A DNA stretch of 64,000 nt from Lutimonas zeaxanthinifaciens (GTDB lineage: Bacteria; Bacteroidota; Bacteroidia; Flavobacteriales; Flavobacteriaceae): positions 310,001 through 374,000 of the forward strand of contig NZ_CP129964.1 in NCBI RefSeq assembly GCF_030503675.1. The letters are read 5' to 3'. The first letter of the stretch is position 1; every line of letters begins with the position of its first letter. The translations under genes and the position numbers were made by a program. The notes under the pieces are model-generated. The model was not told the origin of the DNA, did no database searches, and was given only the letters and a program-made list of their open reading frames with translations. Positions 1 to 8,360 of the stretch are shown here, piece after piece.

Positions 1-1576
1 AATTATTCATGTCCCTTTTTAAATGAAACAGGAGCCCTATAATTCCGAGGATCAATGGAAGGAAGTAGTATTTGTTTCGGCCTTTGTTTTCGGTTACTTC
101 ACTCGGGAGGTTCTGTTGAGACCCAAGTCTTAATTCATCAATAAAATCAATTCCACTCAACCAGTTGCCATGGTTATCCAGGTTTCCTTGAATATCGTCC
201 TGACGCCCCGTAAAATTCCACATAAAGTACCTTCCGTACATATATCCGAACTGATAGGTGATCATAAAACTAATATTCTCCCCAAAAGTGGGTCTTCTCT
301 TTGACCGTTGAGGAATTCCGGCAATAGCCTTATAATTTTGAACTACGGAAGCTGTGGGATCCACCATTCTTGGGATGATCCCCTTGTGTTTACTGCTATA
401 GTTGGGCAAGGCATCTTTGTAATTATTGACAATTACATATTTACCTGCCTTTTCGTCCTTCTCGTATTTGGGCTTGGCATCCCTATATGGATTTGTTTTA
501 TCTCTTTCTCCTGAATTTGAATAATAAGAACCGTAAAATACATTGGCATCTCCATACTGTTCACGATTGTAATAAGCCAAAAGTTCTCGTGCACTTGAAG
601 GGTTGTTTTCGTTAATCGTAGTATTTGCGTTTGCCCTGATAGGTAACATCAGCCAGGATGAAAATCCGATCATGATGAACAATACAGATAGCAATAACAG
701 GTTGGCTGTATACAACTTCTTTTTACGGGTATGTTTTAATCCAAAATAAAACAAAGCCACTAAGAGGATCCCGGCAATTATACTTCCTGAATTAAAAGGC
801 ATTCCCAGGGTATTGATAAAGAATAATTCAGAGGCACTGAAAAACCTTAGTGTAAAAGGGAATAATAATTTAAAGACAAAGGCAAGAACCAGAATCGATA
901 CGATATTGGCTAGAATAAACTGTTTTGTATTAAGTTGTGGATATCGCTTATAGATATAGATAAAAACAATTGAAGGAATAACGAGCAATGAAAGGATGTG
1001 AACCCCAAAAGATAATCCCACGATAAAACTAATAAGCAACAACCATTTGTTACCTCTCGGCTTATCCATTTCTGCCTCCCAGTGAATCGCAAGCCAGAAA
1101 AGGAGTGCCATTAAGAACGATGACATGGCATAAACTTCTGCTTCAACCGCACTAAACCAGAAACTATCTGAAAACGTGTAAGCCAAGGCTCCTACGAGGC
1201 CGCTTCCAAGGATCGCAATCGAAGCTCCTTTGGAGATTTCTCCCGACGTTTTTTCAACCACCTTTTTAGCAAGAGCCGTAATGGTCCAAAAAAGGAAAAG
1301 GATGGTAAAGGCACTGGCCAAAGCTGACATAAAATTAACCAGCATGGCAATTTTTGTTACATCTCCTGTGAATATGGCGAAAAAGGCTCCCATCATCTGG
1401 AAAAGTGGAGCTCCGGGAGGGTGCCCGACTTCTAATTTAACCGAAGTCGCAATGTACTCTCCGCAATCCCAGTAGCTCACTGTAGGCTCCAGTGTTAAAG
1501 TATAAGTGATTAATGCGATTGCAAAGGTTAACCAACCCAGTATAGTGTTGAATTTTTTATAATCAAAAGAAAGCAT
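1..1576 (-). CDS. DUF2723 (GT117) membrane glycosyltransferase, 3' end cut by window
   Basis: A 525-codon open frame runs from an ATG at 1576 off the left edge, so the C-terminus is missing. The N-terminus has a hydrophobic segment (about residues 12-30), then a Trp-Asp-Cys-Gly-Glu-Tyr motif at 36-41 and Gly-His-Pro-Pro-Gly-Ala-Pro at 51-57. These are typical of the DUF2723 'protein O-mannosyl-transferase' family, which is common in Bacteroidetes. Several further hydrophobic helices follow, roughly up to residue 300, then a soluble region. Members are thought to move sugars from a lipid carrier on the outer face of the inner membrane. The acceptor cannot be told here. The gene stands alone and is divergent from tRNA-Gln. 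Family assignment is firm; the exact reaction is not. Confidence 0.88.
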   Translation of the reverse strand, partial: MLSFDYKKFNTILGWLTFAIALITYTLTLEPTVSYWDCGEYIATSVKLEVGHPPGAPLFQMMGAFFAIFTGDVTKIAMLVNFMSALASAFTILFLFWTITALAKKVVEKTSGEISKGASIAILGSGLVGALAYTFSDSFWFSAVEAEVYAMSSFLMALLFWLAIHWEAEMDKPRGNKWLLLISFIVGLSFGVHILSLLVIPSIVFIYIYKRYPQLNTKQFILANIVSILVLAFVFKLLFPFTLRFFSASELFFINTLGMPFNSGSIIAGILLVALFYFGLKHTRKKKLYTANLLLLSVLFIMIGFSSWLMLPIRANANTTINENNPSSARELLAYYNREQYGDANVFYGSYYSNSGERDKTNPYRDAKPKYEKDEKAGKYVIVNNYKDALPNYSSKHKGIIPRMVDPTASVVQNYKAIAGIPQRSKRRPTFGENISFMITYQFGYMYGRYFMWNFTGRQDDIQGNLDNHGNWLSGIDFIDELRLGSQQNLPSEVTENKGRNKYYFLPLILGIIGLLFHLKRDMNN

Positions 1577-1667
1577 AGACACAATTTAAAACTGAGGCGA
1601 ATTTAGTAAATTAAATATTAACAAGTCCGATTTTATGGTACCTCAAAAAAAAATCAAAAAAACCCTT

Positions 1668-1697
1668 TTGCCAAACAAAAAGTTTGTTTTAAATTTG
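1668..1697 (+). promoter_or_regulatory. Bacteroidetes-type promoter of tRNA-Gln
   Basis: A TTG at 1668-1670 (preceded by T's) and TAaaTTTG at 1690-1697 are separated by 19 bases. This matches the Bacteroidetes sigma-A consensus. It would start transcription about 30 bases before the tRNA. Confidence 0.7.
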
Positions 1698-1734
1698 CGC
1701 CTGCTTAATCAAATTAGATTTGGCATTGAAATAT

Positions 1735-1805
1735 TGACCCATAGTGTAACGGTAGCACTCCGGTTTTTGGTACCGTCAGTCAAGGTTCGAATCCTTGTGG
1801 GTCAA
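1735..1805 (+). tRNA. tRNA-Gln (anticodon TTG)
   Basis: The 71-base sequence folds as a cloverleaf. The acceptor stem is TGACCCA/TGGGTCA (7 of 7 pairs) with discriminator A, and the T arm carries GGTTCGAATCC. The anticodon loop is TTTTGGT, giving anticodon TTG, which reads CAA (Gln). The outermost anticodon-stem pair is a C-T mismatch; the other four pair. CCA is not encoded. A promoter precedes it and a terminator follows, so it is a single-gene unit. Confidence 0.95.
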
Positions 1806-1821
1806 CTGACAAGATTAGACA

Positions 1822-1850
1822 AACTCTCCAAGAAATTGGGGAGTTTTTTT
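1822..1850 (+). terminator. Rho-independent terminator after tRNA-Gln
   Basis: The stem ACTCTCC/GGGGAGT with a short loop is followed by a run of seven T's, 16 bases after the tRNA. Confidence 0.85.
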
Positions 1851-1964
1851 GTTTTTGAACCTTTCTTCGAATCGCCATTCTTCTTTATTTAGAACTGTTT
1901 AAAAAATTGAATGGATCTTTTGGGTATGTTTTAATTCATTAGAAAAGGAATCATATGAAGAAAC

Positions 1965-2750
1965 CTATTTATCATTGAAATAAATATCAAAACCCTTTGT
2001 CTTGAGAATAATGAAGGAATCAGCTTTTACTTTTAGTGGACCAATAAATGGATTGCTCATGGAAAAAACAAAATAGATCAATACGGCAATTAAAATGTTA
2101 TATAAAGTGAGAAACAACAGCGATACAAAATCAATGCGATACACAGCGAAAAATATCCACATAAACGTTAATCCAAGTAATAAGATATAGACTAATTGAG
2201 GAGTAGAAGCACGTTGTGAATATACTCTAACCTGAGTCAATTTTATAATTTTATTCAGGTCATTGAAAATTATATTCTTTTCAATCTCCTGATTTTCATT
2301 AGTGGCGGGTATATTGGCAATAATATTATTTGCTTCTACCAAAGACTGAATCATCTCAGAAAAAAATGGATCGGACTCAATTTTCTTCCAGTCATCGTTG
2401 ATGGTTAAGTCTACATATTTCATTATTTTTCTCAGAGCAGTTTTGGATTCAGCGGTTTCAAATTGACTCAGCCTCATGCTCACATTGGCCAATATAGAAG
2501 CTTCTTCTTCCATTGAATCCAGGATTTTAGTATACCGTACATTTTCATTTGCATAACTTAATGAAAGAAGTAATGCAATTAAGCCAGCCGATACTCTAAA
2601 AAGCAGGCGGCCTATCCTTTCATGCTGTTTGGTGATCTTCTTTACGATGAATCTTTTGGACAGAAAAACCATCAGTATACCTGCGATCGAAATTGTTAAA
2701 ATCGAAATAAGCAGCCCCATTAAAAATGGTAGTTCGAGTAAAATTTCCAT
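1965..2750 (-). CDS. Unknown membrane protein, about 261 aa
   Basis: I do not recognise this family. The ATG at 2750 is chosen because upstream in-frame codons offer only a TTG at 2831, and this ATG falls just before the first membrane segment. The protein has two N-terminal hydrophobic helices (about residues 5-30 and 48-70). A roughly 110-residue, mostly helical soluble stretch rich in Asn, Glu and Ile follows. Two more closely spaced hydrophobic helices (about 185-245) precede a short tail. No catalytic motif is visible. It is a single gene with no obvious partner, and its 3' end faces tRNA-Gln. Confidence 0.6.
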   Translation of the reverse strand: MEILLELPFLMGLLISILTISIAGILMVFLSKRFIVKKITKQHERIGRLLFRVSAGLIALLLSLSYANENVRYTKILDSMEEEASILANVSMRLSQFETAESKTALRKIMKYVDLTINDDWKKIESDPFFSEMIQSLVEANNIIANIPATNENQEIEKNIIFNDLNKIIKLTQVRVYSQRASTPQLVYILLLGLTFMWIFFAVYRIDFVSLLFLTLYNILIAVLIYFVFSMSNPFIGPLKVKADSFIILKTKGFDIYFNDK

Positions 2751-2979
2751 ATTTATGAAATCATTGTATACGTAAATATAGAAATTATTGACTAAAATAA
2801 TTCGGTTTGAACCATATGGCCTATGGTTCAAGAAAATTGCTTTTTAGGTCATTATTTTGTTTCTAGACAGAACATTGATCAAACTAATATTTTGGTAACT
2901 TAAATTAATTTTTGTAATATTGATTAGTGCCTTGATTTTTAGGCTTTAACAAAAGTAAACCCCTCAATATATTTATATC

Positions 2980-3132
2980 ATGGAAAAAGTACTTCAAGAA
3001 GAAATAAATCCAGCTCCAAGGGTTAGTAATTTTGCCAGAAGAAGCTATCAAATTTATTTGGAACATTTTAAATCCAGAAACTTAAATCCTACCCTTACTC
3101 AGGAGGAATTTTTAAAAAATTACAGGTCCTGA
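2980..3132 (+). CDS. Small ORF, 50 aa, unknown
   Basis: An ATG at 2980 opens a 50-codon frame ending in TGA at 3130-3132. The product is polar, has no membrane segment, and contains an RRSYQIYLEHF-type amphipathic stretch in the middle. It sits alone in the region between two minus-strand genes. A clear terminator lies 87 bases downstream on the same strand, which suggests the ORF or its RNA is transcribed. No family is recognised. The alternative is a non-coding RNA that happens to be open. Confidence 0.45.
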   Translation: MEKVLQEEINPAPRVSNFARRSYQIYLEHFKSRNLNPTLTQEEFLKNYRS

Positions 3133-3218
3133 TAATAGCTTGGCCATGGACAAAAAAGCATATAATAAATAGTGAAAAAAGCAATTCGCCTAAGAAAGAT
3201 AAAACCCAAAAATTATGG

Positions 3219-3248
3219 AAAACTCCTCAAGAAATTGAGGAGTTTTTT
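3219..3248 (+). terminator. Rho-independent terminator
   Basis: AACTCCTCAA/TTGAGGAGTT is a 10-bp stem with a GAAA loop followed by T's. It ends the plus-strand unit that starts before 2980. The T-rich side and A-rich side make it usable in both directions, so it may also serve the prolyl oligopeptidase gene converging on it. It resembles the tRNA-Gln terminator. Confidence 0.85.
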
Positions 3249-3285
3249 ATTTGTGTGATTTCTTCAAAATATACATCTTCACTGA

Positions 3286-5466
3286 TCAGTCAACGCTTGG
3301 TGGTTTCTGACGTATGGACTGAAAGTCCTCATGTCCTAATTGCCAGAGAGAGAAACTAAAATTATCCGCCATTTTTTCAAATCTTTTTGACTTGGAATCA
3401 CCCTGACCGTGTCCGGACTCGTAATCGACTCTAAAGAGTATAGGTTCCTCTGAGGCATTGGCAGCCTGAAGTCTTGCAGCAAATTTTCCTGGCTGCCAGG
3501 CAATGACTCTGGGGTCATTCATACCTGCGGTTATAAGTGTGGCCGGGTATTTGACTCCATCTTGAAGGTGATGATAAGAGTCCATTTCTTTAAGGGCCAG
3601 AAATTCTTCTTCGATCTCGACCGTACCAAATTCCGGAGTGTTCACAGGGCCGTTTGGACTAAATTCCACCCTCAATGTATTCATACAGCCAACCTGAGGG
3701 AGCACCACACCAAAAAGATCCGGTCTTGAGGTCATTGCCCTGCCAACTAAAATTCCACCTGCACTTCCCCCTTGAATCATTGTTTTTTTAGGGCTACTGT
3801 ATTTATTTTTATGAAGATATTCGGTGCATGCGATCAGGTCTTTCCAAGTATTTGGCTTTGTTGTTTTATATCCTGCCTTATACCAGGCCTCGCCAAGAGC
3901 ACCACCGCCTCTTACATGAGCAACTGCCATTACTCCTCCTTTATTTGTCCATTCCAGATACATAGGATAGAAGAAGGGGTTGATTGTGGCTCCATAAGCT
4001 CCATAGCCCATAAGGAATAAAGGATTATCACCATCCAATTCAATTCCTTTTTGATGAATGATCGAAAGCGGAACTTTTACACCATCATGAGATTCTACCA
4101 TAACCTCTTTAACAACGAGATCTTCAAATTCCGGAAACGCGCCTTTTAATGAAAGAGTCTCGTCTATAAATGCCTTGGAGCTTTCATCATAGCGATAACG
4201 TGTATAATCTTTTGTCCAACCATTCAAGGTAACCCAAACCTCCTCATGATTAACGGTTTTAGATCTCAAATTTGCATTACCGGCTGTGAAAGGCAGACTT
4301 AAGCCAACGGATTCTGAATCAGCAAATCCTTTTCGATATACTTTTGCTTCTACACCATTTTTTGAGGTGGTATAATACATGGCATTCTTTGTTAGGGTGA
4401 AAGCCTTAAGTACTTCATTATCCTTTTCTTTAACGACCACTTCGGCTTTGTCAACCTTCGGGTTTTTCAGGTCCACTTTTAAAATCTTATAATTTGGGGC
4501 GTCTTTACTTGATTTGAAAAAAATGTATTCCGAATTCACGTAAAAGTCCTCAATTTTGTCGCTCTTTTTTGTCAGGATGCCCCATTTTGGTTTTTCGGAG
4601 GGCAAATTGACATAGTCAGCGATAAAAAGTCTGAGGCTGTTTTCAACAGTAAAAGCTCCGGCAAAAAAGATTTTCGCATCACTGTCATAAAACATGAGAG
4701 GAAACTCCTGCGGAAGTATATTTAGTTCCGGATTGGTTTGATTTGAAAAGACCTCAATGTCTTCCTTCGGGTCAGTTCCCAGTTTATGATAGAATACTTT
4801 TGAGTTTAGTTCTCTTTCAGGATCATGAATATCTGAAGAATTGAGGCGATTGTATAAAAAGCTTTCATTTCCGGGAAGCCAGGATACGGAGGGGAACCAA
4901 CATCTGTCTATTTTTTCCTCCCTTATTTTTTTGTCGGCCGGATTCATTATCAAGATTTCAGAGCTTTCGCTGCCGTTTGGGGACAAAGTGAAACTTACCA
5001 TGCTTCCGTCTTCAGTTGGGGAAATTTGATTTATTGAATACTTGAGTCCAGAATCCTTGTTGTAATTATGGGGATCAAATAATAATTGTTCTTCTCCGCC
5101 ATAACCCTTTCGAAAAAATAGTTTTCCGGTATCGTCGTTCGGAGTCGATTTTAAATAAAAATAGTAATCATTTTTGGTAATATTGAGATTGTAGATATTG
5201 TGTTTCATTCTGCTGTCGTATTCTTTATACGCCTTGAGCAGATCGTTCCTGCCGTTAATATTATCAAGCACGTTTCGGGTATATTCCCCTTGTTTTTTGA
5301 ACCAGTCAGCAACTTTTTCATCCTCCAGGTTTTCCATATACCGATATGGGTCTTCAATTGTGTGTCCGTAATATTCGTCTGTGACTGTTTTGATTTCTGC
5401 CACAGGTTGCTGGGCATTCAGCAATAGGCCTATGCCTGTAAAGATTAGTAAGAGTTTAGTTTTCAT
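3286..5466 (-). CDS. Prolyl oligopeptidase family serine peptidase (S9A), exported
   Basis: The protein has 726 residues with an N-terminal signal peptide (about 1-18, ending Asn-Ala-Gln). A beta-propeller region comes first and a C-terminal alpha/beta hydrolase domain follows, as in the S9A family. The catalytic residues are visible: Ser568 in GGSAGG, Asp651 in GMNDPR and His686 in SGHGQGD. It should cleave short peptides after proline in the periplasm. Length and order fit bacterial prolyl endopeptidases (about 700-730 aa). It is monocistronic. A small inverted repeat (ACCGAG/CTCGGT, 5505-5523) lies about 40 bases upstream of the start; its role is unknown. Confidence 0.95.
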   Translation of the reverse strand: MKTKLLLIFTGIGLLLNAQQPVAEIKTVTDEYYGHTIEDPYRYMENLEDEKVADWFKKQGEYTRNVLDNINGRNDLLKAYKEYDSRMKHNIYNLNITKNDYYFYLKSTPNDDTGKLFFRKGYGGEEQLLFDPHNYNKDSGLKYSINQISPTEDGSMVSFTLSPNGSESSEILIMNPADKKIREEKIDRCWFPSVSWLPGNESFLYNRLNSSDIHDPERELNSKVFYHKLGTDPKEDIEVFSNQTNPELNILPQEFPLMFYDSDAKIFFAGAFTVENSLRLFIADYVNLPSEKPKWGILTKKSDKIEDFYVNSEYIFFKSSKDAPNYKILKVDLKNPKVDKAEVVVKEKDNEVLKAFTLTKNAMYYTTSKNGVEAKVYRKGFADSESVGLSLPFTAGNANLRSKTVNHEEVWVTLNGWTKDYTRYRYDESSKAFIDETLSLKGAFPEFEDLVVKEVMVESHDGVKVPLSIIHQKGIELDGDNPLFLMGYGAYGATINPFFYPMYLEWTNKGGVMAVAHVRGGGALGEAWYKAGYKTTKPNTWKDLIACTEYLHKNKYSSPKKTMIQGGSAGGILVGRAMTSRPDLFGVVLPQVGCMNTLRVEFSPNGPVNTPEFGTVEIEEEFLALKEMDSYHHLQDGVKYPATLITAGMNDPRVIAWQPGKFAARLQAANASEEPILFRVDYESGHGQGDSKSKRFEKMADNFSFSLWQLGHEDFQSIRQKPPSVD

Positions 5467-5686
5467 GATTAGAATTTTGTTAATTAAGAGTTTTTGTGGG
5501 ATTTACCGAGTGATATTCTCGGTGAAAAAAATGAATTTACTTTTTTCTATAAGAAAAATAAAGCCAACAAGGACGAATGACCTTAATTCGTGTTCGAAGG
5601 GAATAAATTATTTTTCAAGCTTAACTCTAATCGGATTTTTTCTTTTAAGATATTAATCTTTAATTTGCAGCCCTTAAATTGTCTTT

Positions 5687-6895
5687 ATGACTTCCAGATT
5701 GCTGAAATTGCACCCCCCAATATTCTCAACAATTGTATTGTTTCAATTTATTCTGTTAGGCTCTTTTTTTGATGCTTTTGCGCAAAGGGATACGATTCAA
5801 TTTGAGGAAGTAAAGGATTTAAAGAATTTTGGTAGATTTCGATATATTGAAGTAAAGGGGCATACCGGATATCATTTGTATGCGGGGGAATTGTTGAATG
5901 AATCTGTGAATGATGGATACGGGGCTATCGAGGTTAGGTATGGTTGGCAAAATACAGATCCGGATCACTGGTCAAGCCGTTATGGGTACGCCACATACGG
6001 AATTGGTTATTATTCGGGGTTTGTTGGTAATCCATCCGTATTAGGAAAACCGAATGCCCTTTTCGGCTTTGTAAATTTTCCGCTGAGTTATCCGGGAAAA
6101 AAGAATGAACTTGAATTGGGCCTGGGCCTGGGCCTGACCTATAATCTGGAGCCCTACGATCCCGTGAGCAATCCGGATAACGATGCCATTGGTTCCCCGT
6201 TTGCTGTTTATTTTAACCTTTATTTTGGAGGGGCTTACAAAATGACCAGGGAGGTCGATCTGTTATACGGGATTGATTTCACGCACTTTTCCAATGGTAG
6301 AATGACAACTCCAAACTATGGATTTAACATGTATGGTATTAATCTTGGACTCCGCTATTATTATAATGTAGATCAGAAGAAAGTCAACAACGATGTATAT
6401 ACCAACGAGATTCTTCAGGCCAGATTTGAAAGGCCTGAAAGTAGAGATCACATCAAGTTAAGAGAAAGTTCAATTGAAATGGTTCTCGGTGGGGGTACAG
6501 TACAAAATGAAGAAGATAAAGGTACGGACAAAAGATATGGAATCTTTTCAGGGGTACTCGATTATCGTTATAAATTCAATAGCATGCATGCCGTAACGGC
6601 AGGATTTGACTTCTTTTACGACGGTAGCCTGGAACCGGATTATCCTGAAACATCAGATCAATGGCTATACGGCGCACATATTGGATATGACTTTATGTTT
6701 GGCCGGTTTGCCACAAGATTGCAGGCCGGGGCATACCTTTCTGATGATAAAGGAAAGACGCCCTCTTATTTGAGAGCTGCCTTTCGATATGATATTAATA
6801 AGTGGCTTTTCGCCCAACTTGCAATTAAAACAAAAAACACATCAAGAGCAGATTGGGTAGAATTTGGGATCGGTTTTACCCCCTTTAAATGGTAG
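5687..6895 (+). CDS. Acyloxyacyl hydrolase / PagL-type lipid A 3-O-deacylase family protein
   Basis: A 402-residue protein starting at ATG 5687 with a hydrophobic signal segment (about 15-35) ending Ala-Phe-Ala-Gln. The rest is rich in aromatic and Gly residues in alternating patterns, as in an outer-membrane beta-barrel, and it ends in Trp. The signature HFSNG occurs at about His200-Phe-Ser202-Asn-Gly. His and Ser of this motif are catalytic in PagL, which removes the 3-position acyl chain of lipid A at the outer membrane. At 402 residues it is more than twice the length of the classical PagL, with extra strands after residue 250. Its 3' end is 3 bases from the universal stress protein gene (convergent), with no terminator between them. 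Confidence 0.8.
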   Translation: MTSRLLKLHPPIFSTIVLFQFILLGSFFDAFAQRDTIQFEEVKDLKNFGRFRYIEVKGHTGYHLYAGELLNESVNDGYGAIEVRYGWQNTDPDHWSSRYGYATYGIGYYSGFVGNPSVLGKPNALFGFVNFPLSYPGKKNELELGLGLGLTYNLEPYDPVSNPDNDAIGSPFAVYFNLYFGGAYKMTREVDLLYGIDFTHFSNGRMTTPNYGFNMYGINLGLRYYYNVDQKKVNNDVYTNEILQARFERPESRDHIKLRESSIEMVLGGGTVQNEEDKGTDKRYGIFSGVLDYRYKFNSMHAVTAGFDFFYDGSLEPDYPETSDQWLYGAHIGYDFMFGRFATRLQAGAYLSDDKGKTPSYLRAAFRYDINKWLFAQLAIKTKNTSRADWVEFGIGFTPFKW

Positions 6896-6898
6896 TCT

Positions 6899-7729
6899 TT
6901 ACAGCCTGAATGTAATTACGGGCCTTAATGCATGGTTGGCAAGTTCCTGACCAATACTTCCATTGAACAATCTGGACAATCCACTTCTGCCATGCGTATT
7001 CAAGGCAATTAAATCTGCATCTATGTCTCTGGCATAACTTAAAATTCCTTTTTCAATAGAAATATCATTGTAGATTTTTGTGGAATAATTGTTGAAATCG
7101 AAATCATCCATAAATTGAGCCATCTTCTTTTCAATGTTCTTGGTTGTATTAAAGTTATGAATGGTGTTAATGTATAGGAGGTGGATTTTTGCACCAAAGA
7201 GGTTTGCAAATTCCACTACCCGGTGAAAAGTGCTTTTACTTTCTTTATTGAAGTCTGAAGCAAATATCATGTCACTGACTTCAAATTTATCGATACCCTC
7301 TTTTATAACCAAAACCGGAACCTTGGATCTTCGAACTACCTTTTCAGTATTTGATCCGATAAACATCTCCTGTAAACCTGAAGCTCCCTGAGAACCCATA
7401 ACGATCAGGTCAATTTTATTTTTCTCACTTTCATTGATAATTCCCGAAAATGCATGTTGAAACTGAATCGTTTCCACAACACGGAGCCCTTTGAAAAAAG
7501 GAAGTTGTTTGAATTTTTCAAATTTCTCATGAGCCAGCTTCATAAAGTAGATGATCTGAGGCTCGCTGCTAATCGAGTTCATTTCAGCCGGATCAATTGT
7601 CGTTACAGGTAATTCAAGCATATGAACAAGAAAAATTTCACTATCCGTTTTTCTGGCAATACTGGCTGCTATCTTTGCTGCACTTTCAGCTTCTTTTGAA
7701 AAATCTACGGGAACTAATATTCGTTTCAT
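6899..7729 (-). CDS. Universal stress protein, two tandem UspA domains
   Basis: 276 residues, about twice the single-domain length. Each half starts with a beta strand and ends with a nucleotide-loop motif: GSQGASGLQEMFIGS near 135-150 and NTHGRSGLSRLFNGS near 245-260. The G-2x-G-9x-G(S/T) pattern in both halves suggests ATP binding. These cytoplasmic proteins are linked to stress survival in general; a precise role is not known. It is divergent from the rimP operon and shares its intergenic region. Confidence 0.92.
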   Translation of the reverse strand: MKRILVPVDFSKEAESAAKIAASIARKTDSEIFLVHMLELPVTTIDPAEMNSISSEPQIIYFMKLAHEKFEKFKQLPFFKGLRVVETIQFQHAFSGIINESEKNKIDLIVMGSQGASGLQEMFIGSNTEKVVRRSKVPVLVIKEGIDKFEVSDMIFASDFNKESKSTFHRVVEFANLFGAKIHLLYINTIHNFNTTKNIEKKMAQFMDDFDFNNYSTKIYNDISIEKGILSYARDIDADLIALNTHGRSGLSRLFNGSIGQELANHALRPVITFRL

Positions 7730-7791
7730 AACATTATTTTTTGGTTAATAAGTTAAAGTTAATAAATTTTCATCGAATAAGTCGCTGATTT

Positions 7792-7821
7792 TTGTCAGTA
7801 TCAAAGGAATTACTATATTTG
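7792..7821 (+). promoter_or_regulatory. Promoter of the rimP-nusA-infB operon
   Basis: TTG at 7792-7794 and TAtaTTTG at 7814-7821 are spaced by 19 bases, a full match to the Bacteroidetes consensus. Transcription would begin near 7827. Confidence 0.75.
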
Positions 7822-7849
7822 CAGCGAAATTTACGACGATAATGAGTTG

Positions 7850-7875
7850 GAGGGGACAAGTAGTCCCCTCTTTTT
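7850..7875 (+). promoter_or_regulatory. Terminator-like hairpin in the rimP leader
   Basis: GAGGGGAC (7850-7857), loop AAGTA and GTCCCCTC (7863-7870) form a perfect 8-bp GC-rich stem followed at once by five T's. It lies about 25 bases after the predicted transcription start and 12 bases before the chosen rimP ATG. In form it is an intrinsic terminator, so it may attenuate the operon or control rimP initiation. An in-frame ATG at 7842 would run through it. Confidence 0.6.
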
Positions 7876-7886
7876 ATACCGGGCAA

Positions 7887-8348
7887 ATGGATGAGAATTT
7901 AGTTAGAAAATTGGTTGATGAAGCAGTTGCTGAGAATGAGGCATTGTTTTTACTTGATTTGAATTTTGGAGCTGACAGAAGTATAAAGGTTGTAGTTGAC
8001 GGTGATTCAGGTGTTCCGTTGAGTGAATGTATTCGAATCAGCAGGCATGTGGAGCATAACCTTGATCGGGAGGCGGAGGACTTTTCTCTGGAGGTTACAA
8101 CTCCCAATATAACGGATCCGCTAACGAACAATCGACAATTCAACAAAAATATTGGCAGGACGCTTAAGGTGAAAACCGAAAATGAGAGTTTTGAGGGTAA
8201 ATTGACAGAGGTTTCTGAAGAAGGTATTCGACTTTTTTGGAAAGCCAGGGAGCCTAAACCAATTGGAAAAGGTAAAATAACAGTGGAAAAGGAGCAATTT
8301 TTACCACTGAGTGAAATAAAGGAAGCAAAAGTGAAGATTATTTTTTAA
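7887..8348 (+). CDS. rimP: Ribosome maturation factor RimP
   Basis: RimP assists assembly of the 30S ribosomal subunit. With the ATG at 7887 the product is 153 residues, the usual length. It shows the family pattern: an N-terminal alpha/beta domain with the segment SRHVEHNLDRE, then a small C-terminal SH3-like barrel with TLKVKTENESFEGKL. An earlier in-frame ATG at 7842 would add 15 residues encoded by the leader hairpin. I reject it because that part has no counterpart in the family as I know it. It is the first gene of the rimP-nusA-infB operon, 12 bases before nusA. Confidence 0.92.
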   Translation: MDENLVRKLVDEAVAENEALFLLDLNFGADRSIKVVVDGDSGVPLSECIRISRHVEHNLDREAEDFSLEVTTPNITDPLTNNRQFNKNIGRTLKVKTENESFEGKLTEVSEEGIRLFWKAREPKPIGKGKITVEKEQFLPLSEIKEAKVKIIF

Positions 8349-8360
8349 CAAGAACATGTA

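Noticed and set aside
7842-7886. Longer RimP start at the ATG 7842
   Set aside because: The 15 extra residues are encoded by the leader hairpin and do not fit the RimP family start, although the frame is open.
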